Positions 40,398-48,814 of a DNA stretch of 64,000 nucleotides are shown here, in pieces; within the stretch, counting starts at the first letter, position 1; each line of letters begins with the position of its first letter. Origin of the DNA: Bauldia sp963759235 (GTDB taxonomy: Bacteria > Pseudomonadota > Alphaproteobacteria > Rhizobiales > Kaistiaceae). The stretch covers positions 310,001-374,000 of the forward strand of contig CAVWYO010000001.1 of the NCBI GenBank assembly GCA_963759235.1. Reading direction: 5' to 3'. The notes below the pieces were generated by a model. The model was not told where the DNA came from and made no database searches. It saw only the letters and a list, made by a program, of their open reading frames with translations. The position numbers were made by a program, and so were the translations under genes.

Positions 40398-41273
40398 ATG
40401 GCGCGCCGGCGGCTGCTCGTCGTCGTCAATCCCAACGCTTCGCGCGCCGGCCATAACCTCGGCGGCACCCTCGCCGCACTTTTCTCGGCGGGGTTCTCCA
40501 TCGACCTCCGCCACAGCGACGATCGGCAATCGCTGGCGCGTCTGATCCGCGCCGAGGGCCCTGCCGCCGACGCGATTCTGATCGGCGGCGGCGACGGCAC
40601 CGTGAACGGCGCGCTTCCCGCTCTGATCGAGGCGCAGAAGCCAGTGGGCATCCTGCCGCTGGGGACCGCCAACGATCTGGCGCGTTCACTCAAGATCCCG
40701 GCCGACCCGGTCGGAGCGGCCCGCGCCATCGTCTCGGGTCGACTCCGCGATATCGACGTTGGACGCGTCAACGACGTTCTCTTCCTCAATGTCGCCAGCA
40801 TCGGCCTTTCCGTCGCGGTCGCCGAGCGGCAGGACCCGGATCTGAAACGCCAGCTCGGAGCGCTGAGCTATGTTGTGGCGGCGGTGAAGACGCTGGGCGA
40901 CGCCGAGCGCTTTCAGGCGGCGATCCTGTGCGGCGACCGTCGCGAAACCGTCACCGCCTACCAGATCGCCGTCGGCAACGGTATCTACTACGGCGGCGGC
41001 ATGCGGATCGCTCCCGATGCCGCCATCGACGACGGCCTCCTGGACATCTATGCGATCGAAACGGCTTCGATCCCGGACCTCATCGCATTGGCCCCCGCCT
41101 TCCTTGACGGGAGTTTGGGCGAACGCGACGACGTCAAGGTTTTCCGGGGAAGAACCGCGCGGATCGAGACCGAGACCCCGATGCCGGTCAATACCGACGG
41201 CGAGGTGACCACCGCCACCCCGGCCGACTTCTCCCTCGTCCGCTCGGCGCTGCGGGTTTACGCCCCGCGATAG
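40398..41273 (+). CDS. YegS/DagK-type lipid kinase
   Basis: Predicted soluble or peripheral lipid kinase (291 aa) of the diacylglycerol-kinase catalytic family. Family features: VVVNPNASRAG, the nucleotide motif GGGDGTVNGALPALI, LPLGTANDLARSL, and the C-terminal beta-sandwich with YYGGGMRIAPDA. Bacterial members phosphorylate diacylglycerol, phosphatidylglycerol or sphingoid bases; the substrate is not settled by sequence. It directly follows secA and is probably cotranscribed. Confidence 0.9.
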   Translation: MARRRLLVVVNPNASRAGHNLGGTLAALFSAGFSIDLRHSDDRQSLARLIRAEGPAADAILIGGGDGTVNGALPALIEAQKPVGILPLGTANDLARSLKIPADPVGAARAIVSGRLRDIDVGRVNDVLFLNVASIGLSVAVAERQDPDLKRQLGALSYVVAAVKTLGDAERFQAAILCGDRRETVTAYQIAVGNGIYYGGGMRIAPDAAIDDGLLDIYAIETASIPDLIALAPAFLDGSLGERDDVKVFRGRTARIETETPMPVNTDGEVTTATPADFSLVRSALRVYAPR

Positions 41274-41369
41274 ATTCTCCATCGTCCGCCTGCCATCGAC
41301 GCCCGGCGCTCGCTGCGATACCGATAGTCGCACGCCGGACGGACGAGGCAGCCCAAGAAGCAAGGCGGC

Positions 41370-43145
41370 ATGACGACCGACACCATCATTCTGTTCGCCA
41401 TCTTCATCGCCGTCTTCGCTTTGATGATATGGGGGCGCTTCCGCTACGATCTCGTCGCCTTCGCCGCCCTGATCGTCGCCGCGATCCTCGGCGTCGTCCC
41501 GCCCGGCGAGGTCTTTTCGGGGTTCGGCCATCCGGCGACGGTGATCGTCGCGATCGTGCTGGTCATCTCGCGCGGCCTGGTCAATTCCGGCGCCGTCAAC
41601 TGGATCACCCGCATCGTCGTCGATACCGGCCGCAGCCTCAGCCGTCACATCGCCTTGATGGCGACCATCGGCGCCGCGCTGTCGGCCTTCATGAACAACG
41701 TCGCCGCGCTCGCGCTGCTGATGCCGGTCGAGCTCTCGGCCTCCGCCAAGGCGGGACGCAATCCCGCCCTCAGCCTCATGCCGCTCGCCTTCGCCACCAT
41801 CCTCGGCGGCATGGTGACGCTGATCGGCACGCCGCCCAACATCATCGTCGCCGCCTATCGCGGCGAAGCGCTCGGCGAGAGCTTCGGCATGTTCTCCTTC
41901 ACGCCGGTCGGCCTGATCTGCGCCGTCGTCGGGGTCGCCTATGTCGCCATCCTCGGCTGGAGGCTGATCCCGGTACGTCACCCGGAGAAGGCGCCGACCG
42001 CCGATCTGCGCGACATCCACGGCTATGTCGCCGAGCTGGCCTTCCGCGCCACCTCGCCGGCGATCGGCCGCAAGGTCGCCGACCTCGACGAGGCGGCGGT
42101 CGAAGCCGGCGTGGCCGTGCTTGGCCTCGTCCGCGGCGGCCGCCGTCTGCCGGGGAGCGCCCGCGAGGCCGAGATTCGCGAGGGCGACCTGCTTGTCGTC
42201 GACGGCCCGGTCGAGGCGATCGACGCGTTGGTCGGAGCGCTGAAGCTCGACTTCCCGGCGCGCGGCCGTATCGAGGAAGGCGGCAATCCCGACCTCGCCT
42301 TGCTGGAGGTGGTCGTGCCGCGCGATTCGCGCCTTGACGGACGCTCGGCGGGCGCGGTGGGTCTCAATCGGCACACCGCAGTCGCCCTGCTTGGCATCTC
42401 GCGGCAAGGGCGGCGATTTCGCGAGCGCGTCCGGCAACTCCCGGTGCGCGCCGGCGATGTGCTCCTCCTGATCGGCCCGCCCGATCGGCTCGGCGAGGCT
42501 GCGACCTGGCTACGCGCGCTGCCGCTGGCCGACCGCGGCCTCGGCGTCACCCAGCACAATCGCGCCGCCCTGGCGATCGGCGTCTTCGCCGCGGCTGTCG
42601 TTCTGGCGAGCGTCGGCCTTGTCTATCTTCCCGTAGCCCTCGCCGCGGTCGTCGGCATTTACGTGATCTTCGACATCGTGCCGCTCCGCCAGCTCTATGA
42701 CGAGGTGGAATGGCCGGTCGTCATCCTGCTCGGCTCGATGATCCCGCTCGGCATGGCCCTCGAATCGTCGGGCGGCACCGCGCTGATCGCGCGCGGAATC
42801 GTCGACCTTGCCTCCGGCTTGCCGCCATGGGCGGTGCTTACCGTCCTGATGGTCGTGGTGATGACGCTCTCCGACGTCCTCAACAACACCGCCACCGCCG
42901 TCATCGGGGCGCCGATCGCGCTGGATATCGCCGAGCGCCTCGGCACCAGCGCCGATCCCTTTTTGATGGGGGTGGCGGTCGCCTCGTCCTGCGCCTTCCT
43001 CACCCCGATCGGCCACAAGAACAACACCCTCATCCTCGGACCGGGCGGCTATGCGTTTGGCGATTATTGGCGGATGGGCCTGCCGCTGGAACTGATCATC
43101 CTTGCGGTCGGGGTCCCGGCGATCCTGGTGTTCTGGCCTTTGTAG
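41370..43145 (+). CDS. SLC13/DASS-type transporter with RCK_C domains
   Basis: Membrane transporter (591 aa) of the divalent anion:Na+ symporter superfamily. About 10-12 hydrophobic segments are split by a soluble middle (~215-385) carrying two TrkA-C/RCK_C-like domains (for example VADLDEAAVEAGVAVLG and VVPRDSRLDGRSAGAVGL). SLC13 signatures: FMNNVAALALLMPVEL, GTPPNIIVAAYRG, and in the second repeat LNNTATAVIGAPIALDIA. Likely substrates are sulfate, thiosulfate or C4-dicarboxylates; RCK_C-bearing bacterial members are often called sulfate permeases. Convergent with the YafK-type gene. Confidence 0.88.
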   Translation: MTTDTIILFAIFIAVFALMIWGRFRYDLVAFAALIVAAILGVVPPGEVFSGFGHPATVIVAIVLVISRGLVNSGAVNWITRIVVDTGRSLSRHIALMATIGAALSAFMNNVAALALLMPVELSASAKAGRNPALSLMPLAFATILGGMVTLIGTPPNIIVAAYRGEALGESFGMFSFTPVGLICAVVGVAYVAILGWRLIPVRHPEKAPTADLRDIHGYVAELAFRATSPAIGRKVADLDEAAVEAGVAVLGLVRGGRRLPGSAREAEIREGDLLVVDGPVEAIDALVGALKLDFPARGRIEEGGNPDLALLEVVVPRDSRLDGRSAGAVGLNRHTAVALLGISRQGRRFRERVRQLPVRAGDVLLLIGPPDRLGEAATWLRALPLADRGLGVTQHNRAALAIGVFAAAVVLASVGLVYLPVALAAVVGIYVIFDIVPLRQLYDEVEWPVVILLGSMIPLGMALESSGGTALIARGIVDLASGLPPWAVLTVLMVVVMTLSDVLNNTATAVIGAPIALDIAERLGTSADPFLMGVAVASSCAFLTPIGHKNNTLILGPGGYAFGDYWRMGLPLELIILAVGVPAILVFWPL

Positions 43146-43156
43146 AGGCCGGATCG

Positions 43157-44494
43157 TCAGTTGGCCTCGGTCGATCCGAGCGTCGGCGGCAGGATCTCGG
43201 TTCCGCCGGCCATGGTCGGCGTGTCATCGGGCCACATGAATTTGCGGTTGACGACCTTGCCGACCTTGGGCGCGTTCGTGGTTGTGCCGGTGGCTGCCGG
43301 CATCTCGTCGGCGACGTCGAGAATCGAATCCGGCGACGCCGGCGACGCTTTCGCGGCCGGCTTCGGCGTGGGAGCCGAAGCCGCGGGCGGCGGCGATCCG
43401 TTCGCCGTGGCCACTTTTTCAGGCTTGCCGCGCGGTGCCGGCGTCGAGACGGGCGTCGCCGCGGCACTGGTATCGGGCGGCACGGGCGTCGCCGCCGGTG
43501 CGGCGCCTTCCGCCTTCTTGCTGTCGTGTCCGAGCAGGCGGTCGAGGAGGGACGGCTTCGCGGCCTGCTCGGCCTGCTTCTCCGCCTCGGCGGCGCGCTC
43601 CTCGGCGAGCTTCTGGTTCTGCGCAGCGAGCTTCGCGGCGTCCGCGTCGATCTTGGTGGCGGTCACCGTCATCTTCTGGTCGTCGGCGGCTTCCTTGGCG
43701 GCGACGGCCGTGGCGATCCATTCGGGCACCTGATAGGCGGGACAGGCTCCGCTGGCGTTGAAGGTTGCGCCGCCGGCATCGGCGTCGAAGACGTAGCGCT
43801 TGTCGCACACGTCGACCTTGGGCGGCATATGCGTCACCTCGAAATGGTCGTAGCCGACCTTCAGCATCTTCCAGAAGTCCATGTTGGCGTCGCCGCGATG
43901 CTTGGCCATGTTCTCCGGCGTCATGCGGAAGGGAAAGGCCTCGATCTGGAAGGACCGCTGCCCGCCTTTGAAAGCGTCGCGCGCCAACGCGAAGATCTCG
44001 CCCGCCGCGTCGTCGGTCATCGAGTAGCAGCCGGCCGACGAGCATGCTCCGTGCACCATCAGGTTGGAGCCGCTGCGACCGTAGGCCCGGTCGAAAGCGT
44101 TGGGAAAGCCGATGTTGAAGGAGAGGTAATAGTTCGACTGCGGGTTCATCTGGGCCGGCGTGACGGTGTAGAAGCCTTCCGGCGCTTGGCGATCGCCTTC
44201 CCTGACCTTCGGACCGAGAACGCCCGACCACTTGCAGATCGAATAGGTCTTGAGGAGCGCGTATCGCCCGTCGGTGCGCGCCTTCCACACCTCCAGTTCC
44301 GATTCCTCCTTGAAGATGCGGACGAGGATCGGCGAGGTCTCCTTCATGCCCTTTTGCTGCATGTCGCCGACCAGCTTGTAGGAAACCGGCCGGATATCCT
44401 TGGGAAGCGTCGATTCCTGGCACGCGGCGAGCAGCAGCGCGGCGCAGCCGATGGCGGCCACCCTCCTCGATGCACAAAAGTCACGGATCGCCAT
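43157..44494 (-). CDS. YafK-type L,D-transpeptidase with long disordered tail
   Basis: Envelope enzyme or hydrolase (445 aa) of the YafK/DpaA branch of the YkuD superfamily. It has a signal peptide with lipobox LLLAAC (residue ~25), so is probably a lipoprotein. The catalytic region carries MVHGACSSAGCYSM, with the YkuD His and SxGC cysteine. Conserved upstream parts are ELEVWKARTDGRYALLKTY and EGFYTVTPAQMNP. After ~residue 260 the protein turns into an Ala/Pro/Lys-rich, partly coiled, low-complexity tail of ~180 residues ending in TMAGGTEILPPTLG, unusual for the family. YafK-type enzymes can cleave peptidoglycan-bound lipoprotein. Confidence 0.85.
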   Translation of the reverse strand: MAIRDFCASRRVAAIGCAALLLAACQESTLPKDIRPVSYKLVGDMQQKGMKETSPILVRIFKEESELEVWKARTDGRYALLKTYSICKWSGVLGPKVREGDRQAPEGFYTVTPAQMNPQSNYYLSFNIGFPNAFDRAYGRSGSNLMVHGACSSAGCYSMTDDAAGEIFALARDAFKGGQRSFQIEAFPFRMTPENMAKHRGDANMDFWKMLKVGYDHFEVTHMPPKVDVCDKRYVFDADAGGATFNASGACPAYQVPEWIATAVAAKEAADDQKMTVTATKIDADAAKLAAQNQKLAEERAAEAEKQAEQAAKPSLLDRLLGHDSKKAEGAAPAATPVPPDTSAAATPVSTPAPRGKPEKVATANGSPPPAASAPTPKPAAKASPASPDSILDVADEMPAATGTTTNAPKVGKVVNRKFMWPDDTPTMAGGTEILPPTLGSTEAN

Positions 44495-44570
44495 TACCGT
44501 CCCCTGAACAGCCCGGTCTTGGCCGGCGCTCCCCGCCCGTTCCGACGAGTCCTACGCACGCAATCTTGCT

Positions 44571-44585
44571 GGGTGGTTACCACCC
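44571..44585. promoter_or_regulatory. Perfect palindrome upstream of YafK-type gene
   Basis: GGGTGGT-T-ACCACCC is a 15-base odd palindrome 77 bases before the ATG of the YafK-type gene, in the 165-base gap after accA. It could be an operator for a dimeric regulator; no regulator gene is nearby. Confidence 0.4.
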
Positions 44586-44659
44586 CTGAATCGCCAAGCG
44601 TTTGATCAGTTTTAGCGGGCTTGACGGCAAGAGCAAGGCAAGCGCCCCCCTCCGCTTCA

Positions 44660-45613
44660 TCAAAGCGAGCGGCCGATTGCCAGGTATTTCTCGCGGCGCT
44701 GCCGGCGGACTTCGTCCGGCGGCAGGTTGTCGAGCGCCGCAAACGCCTGTCTGATCGCCTCCCCGGTCGCCTTGATCGTCGCCTCGCGCCCGCGGTGGGC
44801 CCCACCCACCGGTTCCTCGACGATGGCATCGATGATGCCGAACCGGGACAGGTCCTGCGCGGTGATTCGCATCGCCGTCGCGGCGTCCTGCGCCCGGCTC
44901 GAATCATGCCAGAGGATCGAGGCCGAGGCTTCCGGCGATGCCACGGTATAGATCGCGTGTTCGAGCATCAGCACCTTGTTGGCGGTGGCGATCGCCACCG
45001 CGCCGCCGGACCCGCCCTCGCCGATGATCACGGCCACGTTGGGGACACCCAGCCCGAGGCAGGTTTCGGTCGAACGGGCGATGGCTTCGGCCTGGCCGCG
45101 CTCCTCGGCCCCGACGCCCGGATAGGCGCCGGCGGTATCGACCAAGGCGAGCACCGGCACCGAGAAACGATCGGCCATTTTCATGATGCGCACCGCCTTG
45201 CGGTAGCCCTCCGGCCGCGCCATGCCGAAATTGTGCTTGAGGCGGGCTTCGGTATCGGAACCCTTCTCATGGCCGATGACGGCGACGCCTCGTCCGCCGA
45301 ACCGGCCGAGGCCGGCGACGATCGCCGCATCCTCGGCAAACTTCCGGTCGCCGGCGAGCGGGGTGAAATCCTCGATCAGTTCGGTCGCATAATCGAGGAA
45401 ATGCGGCCGATCGGGATGGCGCGCCACCTGGGTCTTCTGCCACGGGGTCAGCTTGGCGTAGATCTCGGCGAGCGCCTGATCGGCCTTCGCCTCGAGGCGG
45501 GACACCTCGTCATTGATGGCAACCGCGTCGCCCCGGTCGCTCAGCGAGCGCAGTTCCTGCACCTTGCCCTGCAGGTCGGCGACCGGCTTTTCAAAATCGA
45601 GATAAGTACGCAT
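44660..45613 (-). CDS. accA: Acetyl-CoA carboxylase carboxyltransferase alpha subunit
   Basis: Subunit (317 aa) of the enzyme that makes malonyl-CoA for fatty-acid synthesis; works with AccD, which is not in this window. It opens MRTYLDFEKPVADLQGKVQE and contains ALVDTAGAYPGVGAEERGQA and IGEGGSGGAVAIATANKVLM, the oxyanion and CoA-binding elements of the crotonase-like fold. I chose the ATG at 45613; the 20 preceding codons are not family-like. Downstream of the XerD-like gene on the same strand after a 67-base gap. Confidence 0.96.
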   Translation of the reverse strand: MRTYLDFEKPVADLQGKVQELRSLSDRGDAVAINDEVSRLEAKADQALAEIYAKLTPWQKTQVARHPDRPHFLDYATELIEDFTPLAGDRKFAEDAAIVAGLGRFGGRGVAVIGHEKGSDTEARLKHNFGMARPEGYRKAVRIMKMADRFSVPVLALVDTAGAYPGVGAEERGQAEAIARSTETCLGLGVPNVAVIIGEGGSGGAVAIATANKVLMLEHAIYTVASPEASASILWHDSSRAQDAATAMRITAQDLSRFGIIDAIVEEPVGGAHRGREATIKATGEAIRQAFAALDNLPPDEVRRQRREKYLAIGRSL

Positions 45614-45680
45614 CCGGGTCCAAGAAAACGCCAAAATCGCCGGTTTTGCCGCCTGCGGCGAAGCGGGCGGCAAACTGGCC

Positions 45681-46673
45681 TTACGATTCGGTCAAGTCAA
45701 GGGAAGCCGTCGCGTCTTGCTTACCGGCGTCTTTGCCCAGCGGATGATGCTCGACGACGAAGGCCCGCAGCCGTTCTTCCAGGACGTGGGTGTAAATCTG
45801 GGTCGTCGAGATGTCGGCGTGACCGAGGAGTTGCTGCACCACGCGGAGATCGGCGCCGTTCTGGAGGAGGTGGCTGGCGAAGGCGTGGCGAAGGACATGG
45901 GGCGATATTTTTGCCGCCGAAATCCCGATCGAAGCCGCCAACGCCTTGAGATCGCGGGCAAATGCCTGACGGGTCAGATGCCCGCTTTCGCCGAAGGAAG
46001 GAAACAGCCATGGATCGGCAGGAAGCTCGCCGTCCTGCCGGGCGGCGAGATACGCGTTGGTCGCCGCCCGGGCGCGGTCGGTGAGCGGGACGATGCGCTC
46101 ATGCCCCCCCTTGCCGCGGATGACGAAATAGCGCGCCTGGCCGCGCACCACGGCGGCCGGCAGCGCCACCAGCTCCGAGACCCGGAGCCCGGTGGCGTAG
46201 ATCAGTTCGAGGAGCGCGTGGAGTCGCGCCGCCCTCGCCCGCCCAGCGGCGGAGAGACCTTCGCGCCGGGCGGCGGAGGCGGCCGCTTCGATCAGCCGGT
46301 CGACTTCGGCTTCGCTGAGGACCTTCGGCAGCCGCGCCTGCTGCCGCGGCCCGTCGACCGTGCCGGAAGGGTCGTCGTCCCGCACCCCCTCGCCGAACAG
46401 GAACCGATGGAACTGACGGACCGCCGAGAGCCGCCGTGCCACGCTCGGCGCGGCAAAGCCGCGACTGTCGAGATCGGCGAGATAGGCGCGCACCTGGTCG
46501 GTTCCGGCGCGTTCGAAGCCCGACCCGCGGCCCGCCAGGTACCGGCCGTAGTCATCGAGATCGCGACGATAGGCGGCGAGCGTATTGGCCGACGCGCCGC
46601 GCTCGGCACTCATCATCTCGAGGAAGGCTTCGACGTGATGGGCGCCCGTCCGCGCCGACCGGGCCTTGCTCAT
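45681..46673 (-). CDS. xerD: Tyrosine recombinase, XerD-like
   Basis: Site-specific recombinase (330 aa) of the XerC/XerD class, which resolves chromosome dimers at dif with FtsK. N-terminal SAM-like domain HVEAFLEMMSAERGASANT, then the catalytic domain with the Arg of YATGLRVSEL, Lys of IRGKGGHERIV, HVLRHAFASHLL, LGHADISTTQIY with the nucleophilic Tyr. Length and a location next to accA and aroK/aroB are typical of chromosomal XerD, so this is not evidence of a mobile element. Its ATG overlaps the stop of a small upstream gene (ATGA). Confidence 0.92.
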   Translation of the reverse strand: MSKARSARTGAHHVEAFLEMMSAERGASANTLAAYRRDLDDYGRYLAGRGSGFERAGTDQVRAYLADLDSRGFAAPSVARRLSAVRQFHRFLFGEGVRDDDPSGTVDGPRQQARLPKVLSEAEVDRLIEAAASAARREGLSAAGRARAARLHALLELIYATGLRVSELVALPAAVVRGQARYFVIRGKGGHERIVPLTDRARAATNAYLAARQDGELPADPWLFPSFGESGHLTRQAFARDLKALAASIGISAAKISPHVLRHAFASHLLQNGADLRVVQQLLGHADISTTQIYTHVLEERLRAFVVEHHPLGKDAGKQDATASLDLTES

Positions 46674-46885
46674 TCCGCCGCCGTCCCGTCGCCCTGCGCC
46701 GGCGGCTGCTCGACGGGAGACGGCGCCGGCTTGGCGATCGGCACGGGATTGAGCTTGTCCGCCGGTATCCGCACCGTCATTTCGCGGCTGTTCGGCTCGA
46801 CGAAATTGGCGAGATAGAACATCGCCGCGCCGACAAGCGCGGCGAGCACCGCAACGGTAATGACAAATCGGATGATCGTTGGCAT
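46670..46885 (-). CDS. Small membrane protein coupled to xerD
   Basis: A 71-residue protein beginning MPTIIRFVITVAVLAALVGA with one membrane segment (~residues 5-26), then EPNSREMTVRIPADKLNPVP and a Pro/Ala-rich tail. I recognise the PNSREMTVRIP pattern as typical of small proteins upstream of xerD or near aroK in Rhizobiales, but no function is known. I chose the ATG at 46885. The stop overlaps the xerD ATG by 4 bases, so xerD translation probably depends on it. Confidence 0.75.
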   Translation of the reverse strand: MPTIIRFVITVAVLAALVGAAMFYLANFVEPNSREMTVRIPADKLNPVPIAKPAPSPVEQPPAQGDGTAAE

Positions 46886-47063
46886 TGCGGTTCCCGGTCG
46901 CCGGCGAAGCGAAAGCCGAGTGAAAGGCCGCACACAGTCCGCCGCACTCCCCTGTTTTCGTCCAGTCGGGCGGGCGATTCAAGCCCGCTGGCCCCGATTG
47001 CCTTGACAGCACGCCTGGAAAACGGCTCTAGCTGCGGACTCCAGTGCCACGGAAGACACAGGA

Positions 47064-47678
47064 TTGACTCGGCGACGCGATCCGAAGCGCGACACCATCA
47101 CCGAATCCCTCGAAGCCCGTGTCGCGCGGCTCCTCGACGGCCGCACCATTGCCATGGTCGGGATGATGGGTGCCGGGAAATCCTCGGTCGGCAGGCGCCT
47201 TGCGGCACGCCTCGGCTTGCCCTTCGTCGACGCGGACGCCGAGATCGAGGAGGCGGCGAATGCCACCATCACCGAGATTTTCGAGCAGCACGGCGAAGCG
47301 TATTTCCGCGACGGCGAACGCCGCGTGATCCAGCGGCTCCTCGACGGAGAACCGAAGGTGCTGGCGACCGGCGGCGGCGCCTTCATCCAGCCCGAAACGC
47401 GAGCCGCGATTCGCGCCGGCGCCATATCGATCTGGCTTAAGGCCGACCGCGACCTGATTCTGGCTCGGGTGAAGCGCCGGTCGACCCGACCGCTTCTGAA
47501 GACCGCCGATCCGGCGGCCGTGGTCGATCAGCTCATCGCGGCGCGCGACCCGGTCTACGCCGAGGCCGACATCCAAATCCAGTCGCGGGATATTGCCCAC
47601 GACGCGGTAATCGACGACATTTTTGTCGCGCTGGACGATTATCTCGGCCGTCACACCGCCGAAAGGGTCGAGGGATGA
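47064..47678 (+). CDS. aroK: Shikimate kinase
   Basis: Phosphorylates shikimate in aromatic amino-acid synthesis (204 aa). P-loop GMMGAGKSSVGRR, the shikimate-binding DADAEIEE and the RDGERRVIQ element, then LATGGGAF. The reading frame starts with TTG at 47064; no ATG or GTG gives the whole P-loop domain with its usual N-terminal lead, so TTG is the likely start. Its stop overlaps the aroB ATG (ATGA), giving an aroK-aroB-CorC operon in which each stop overlaps the next start. Confidence 0.93.
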   Translation: MTRRRDPKRDTITESLEARVARLLDGRTIAMVGMMGAGKSSVGRRLAARLGLPFVDADAEIEEAANATITEIFEQHGEAYFRDGERRVIQRLLDGEPKVLATGGGAFIQPETRAAIRAGAISIWLKADRDLILARVKRRSTRPLLKTADPAAVVDQLIAARDPVYAEADIQIQSRDIAHDAVIDDIFVALDDYLGRHTAERVEG

Positions 47679-48814
47679 GGGAAACCCTGGCAGAGCCCGG
47701 TCACCGGTCGACAACGACGATCCCGGTCAAGCTCGGCGATCGCTCCTATGACATCATCATTGGCCGCGACATCATCGACACGGCGGGGACGCAGATTTCC
47801 CGGCGGCTGCCCGGAGCGCGCCTGGCGATCGTGACCGACGCAACGGTTGCCGATCTTCATCTCAAGACGCTGGCGCGGAGCCTCAACGAGGCCGGCCTCA
47901 ACCATGTTCAGGTCGTCGTCAAGCCTGGTGAGGCATCGAAGAGCTTTGCGACGCTGGAGACCGTGATCGACGGTCTGCTCGCCGCCCGCCTGGAACGCGG
48001 CGACGCCGTCGTGGCGTTCGGCGGCGGCGTGGTCGGCGACCTCGCCGGCTTCGCCGCCGGAATCGTGCTCCGCGGCATCCATCTGATCCAGATCCCGACG
48101 ACATTGCTCGCTCAGGTCAACTCCTCCGTCGGCGGCAAGACTGGGATCAACACCGCGCGTGGCAAGAACCTTGTCGGCCTTTTCCATCAGCCCGATCTCG
48201 TCCTTGCCGATGCCGGCATCCTGGATTCGCTACCGGCCCGCATCTTCAATGCCGGCTACGCCGAGGTGGCGAAATACGCTTTGATCCGCGATGTGGAGTT
48301 CTTCGCCTGGCTCGAGACCAACTGGCGGGCGGTGTCCGCCGGCTGGCCCGAGCGCGAGAAAGCCATTGCGGTCGCCTGCCAGGGCAAGGCCGACATCGTC
48401 TCGGCCGACGAGCGCGAGAAAGGCGAACGCGCGCTCCTCAATCTCGGTCACACGTTCGGCCATGCGCTCGAGGCGGTGACCGGCTATTCGGACCGCCTGC
48501 TGCACGGTGAAGCGGTAGCGATCGGCATCGTGCTCGCCCACGACTTCTCCTTCCGTCTCGGGCTTTGTTCGCTGGAGGACAGCCGCCGGGTCGAGGCCCA
48601 TTTCACCGAGGTCGGACTGCCGACGCGGTTCGGCGGCATCCCGGGCGATATTCCCGGCGCCGAAACGCTGATGGACCACATCGCCCAGGACAAGAAAGTG
48701 AAACGGGGCCAGCTTACGCTCATCCTGACCCGCGGCATCGGCGAGGCGTTCATCGCCGACGACATACCGGGCGAGCGGATCAAGGAATTCCTCGAGGAGC
48801 AACTGTCGACATGA
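47675..48814 (+). CDS. aroB: 3-dehydroquinate synthase
   Basis: NAD- and metal-dependent enzyme (379 aa) making dehydroquinate from DAHP. Family blocks: GGGVVGDLAGFAAGIVLRGI, IPTTLLAQVNSSVGGKTGIN, NLVGLFHQP, the metal ligands in GHTFGHALEA and HGEAVAIG, and KKVKRGQLTLIL. Coupled by 4-base overlaps to aroK upstream and the CorC-type gene downstream. Confidence 0.97.
   Translation: MRETLAEPGHRSTTTIPVKLGDRSYDIIIGRDIIDTAGTQISRRLPGARLAIVTDATVADLHLKTLARSLNEAGLNHVQVVVKPGEASKSFATLETVIDGLLAARLERGDAVVAFGGGVVGDLAGFAAGIVLRGIHLIQIPTTLLAQVNSSVGGKTGINTARGKNLVGLFHQPDLVLADAGILDSLPARIFNAGYAEVAKYALIRDVEFFAWLETNWRAVSAGWPEREKAIAVACQGKADIVSADEREKGERALLNLGHTFGHALEAVTGYSDRLLHGEAVAIGIVLAHDFSFRLGLCSLEDSRRVEAHFTEVGLPTRFGGIPGDIPGAETLMDHIAQDKKVKRGQLTLILTRGIGEAFIADDIPGERIKEFLEEQLST

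Noticed and set aside
45681..46673. Tyrosine recombinase as evidence of a mobile element
   Set aside because: Family features and neighbours (accA, aroK-aroB) fit chromosomal XerD; no element ends nearby.
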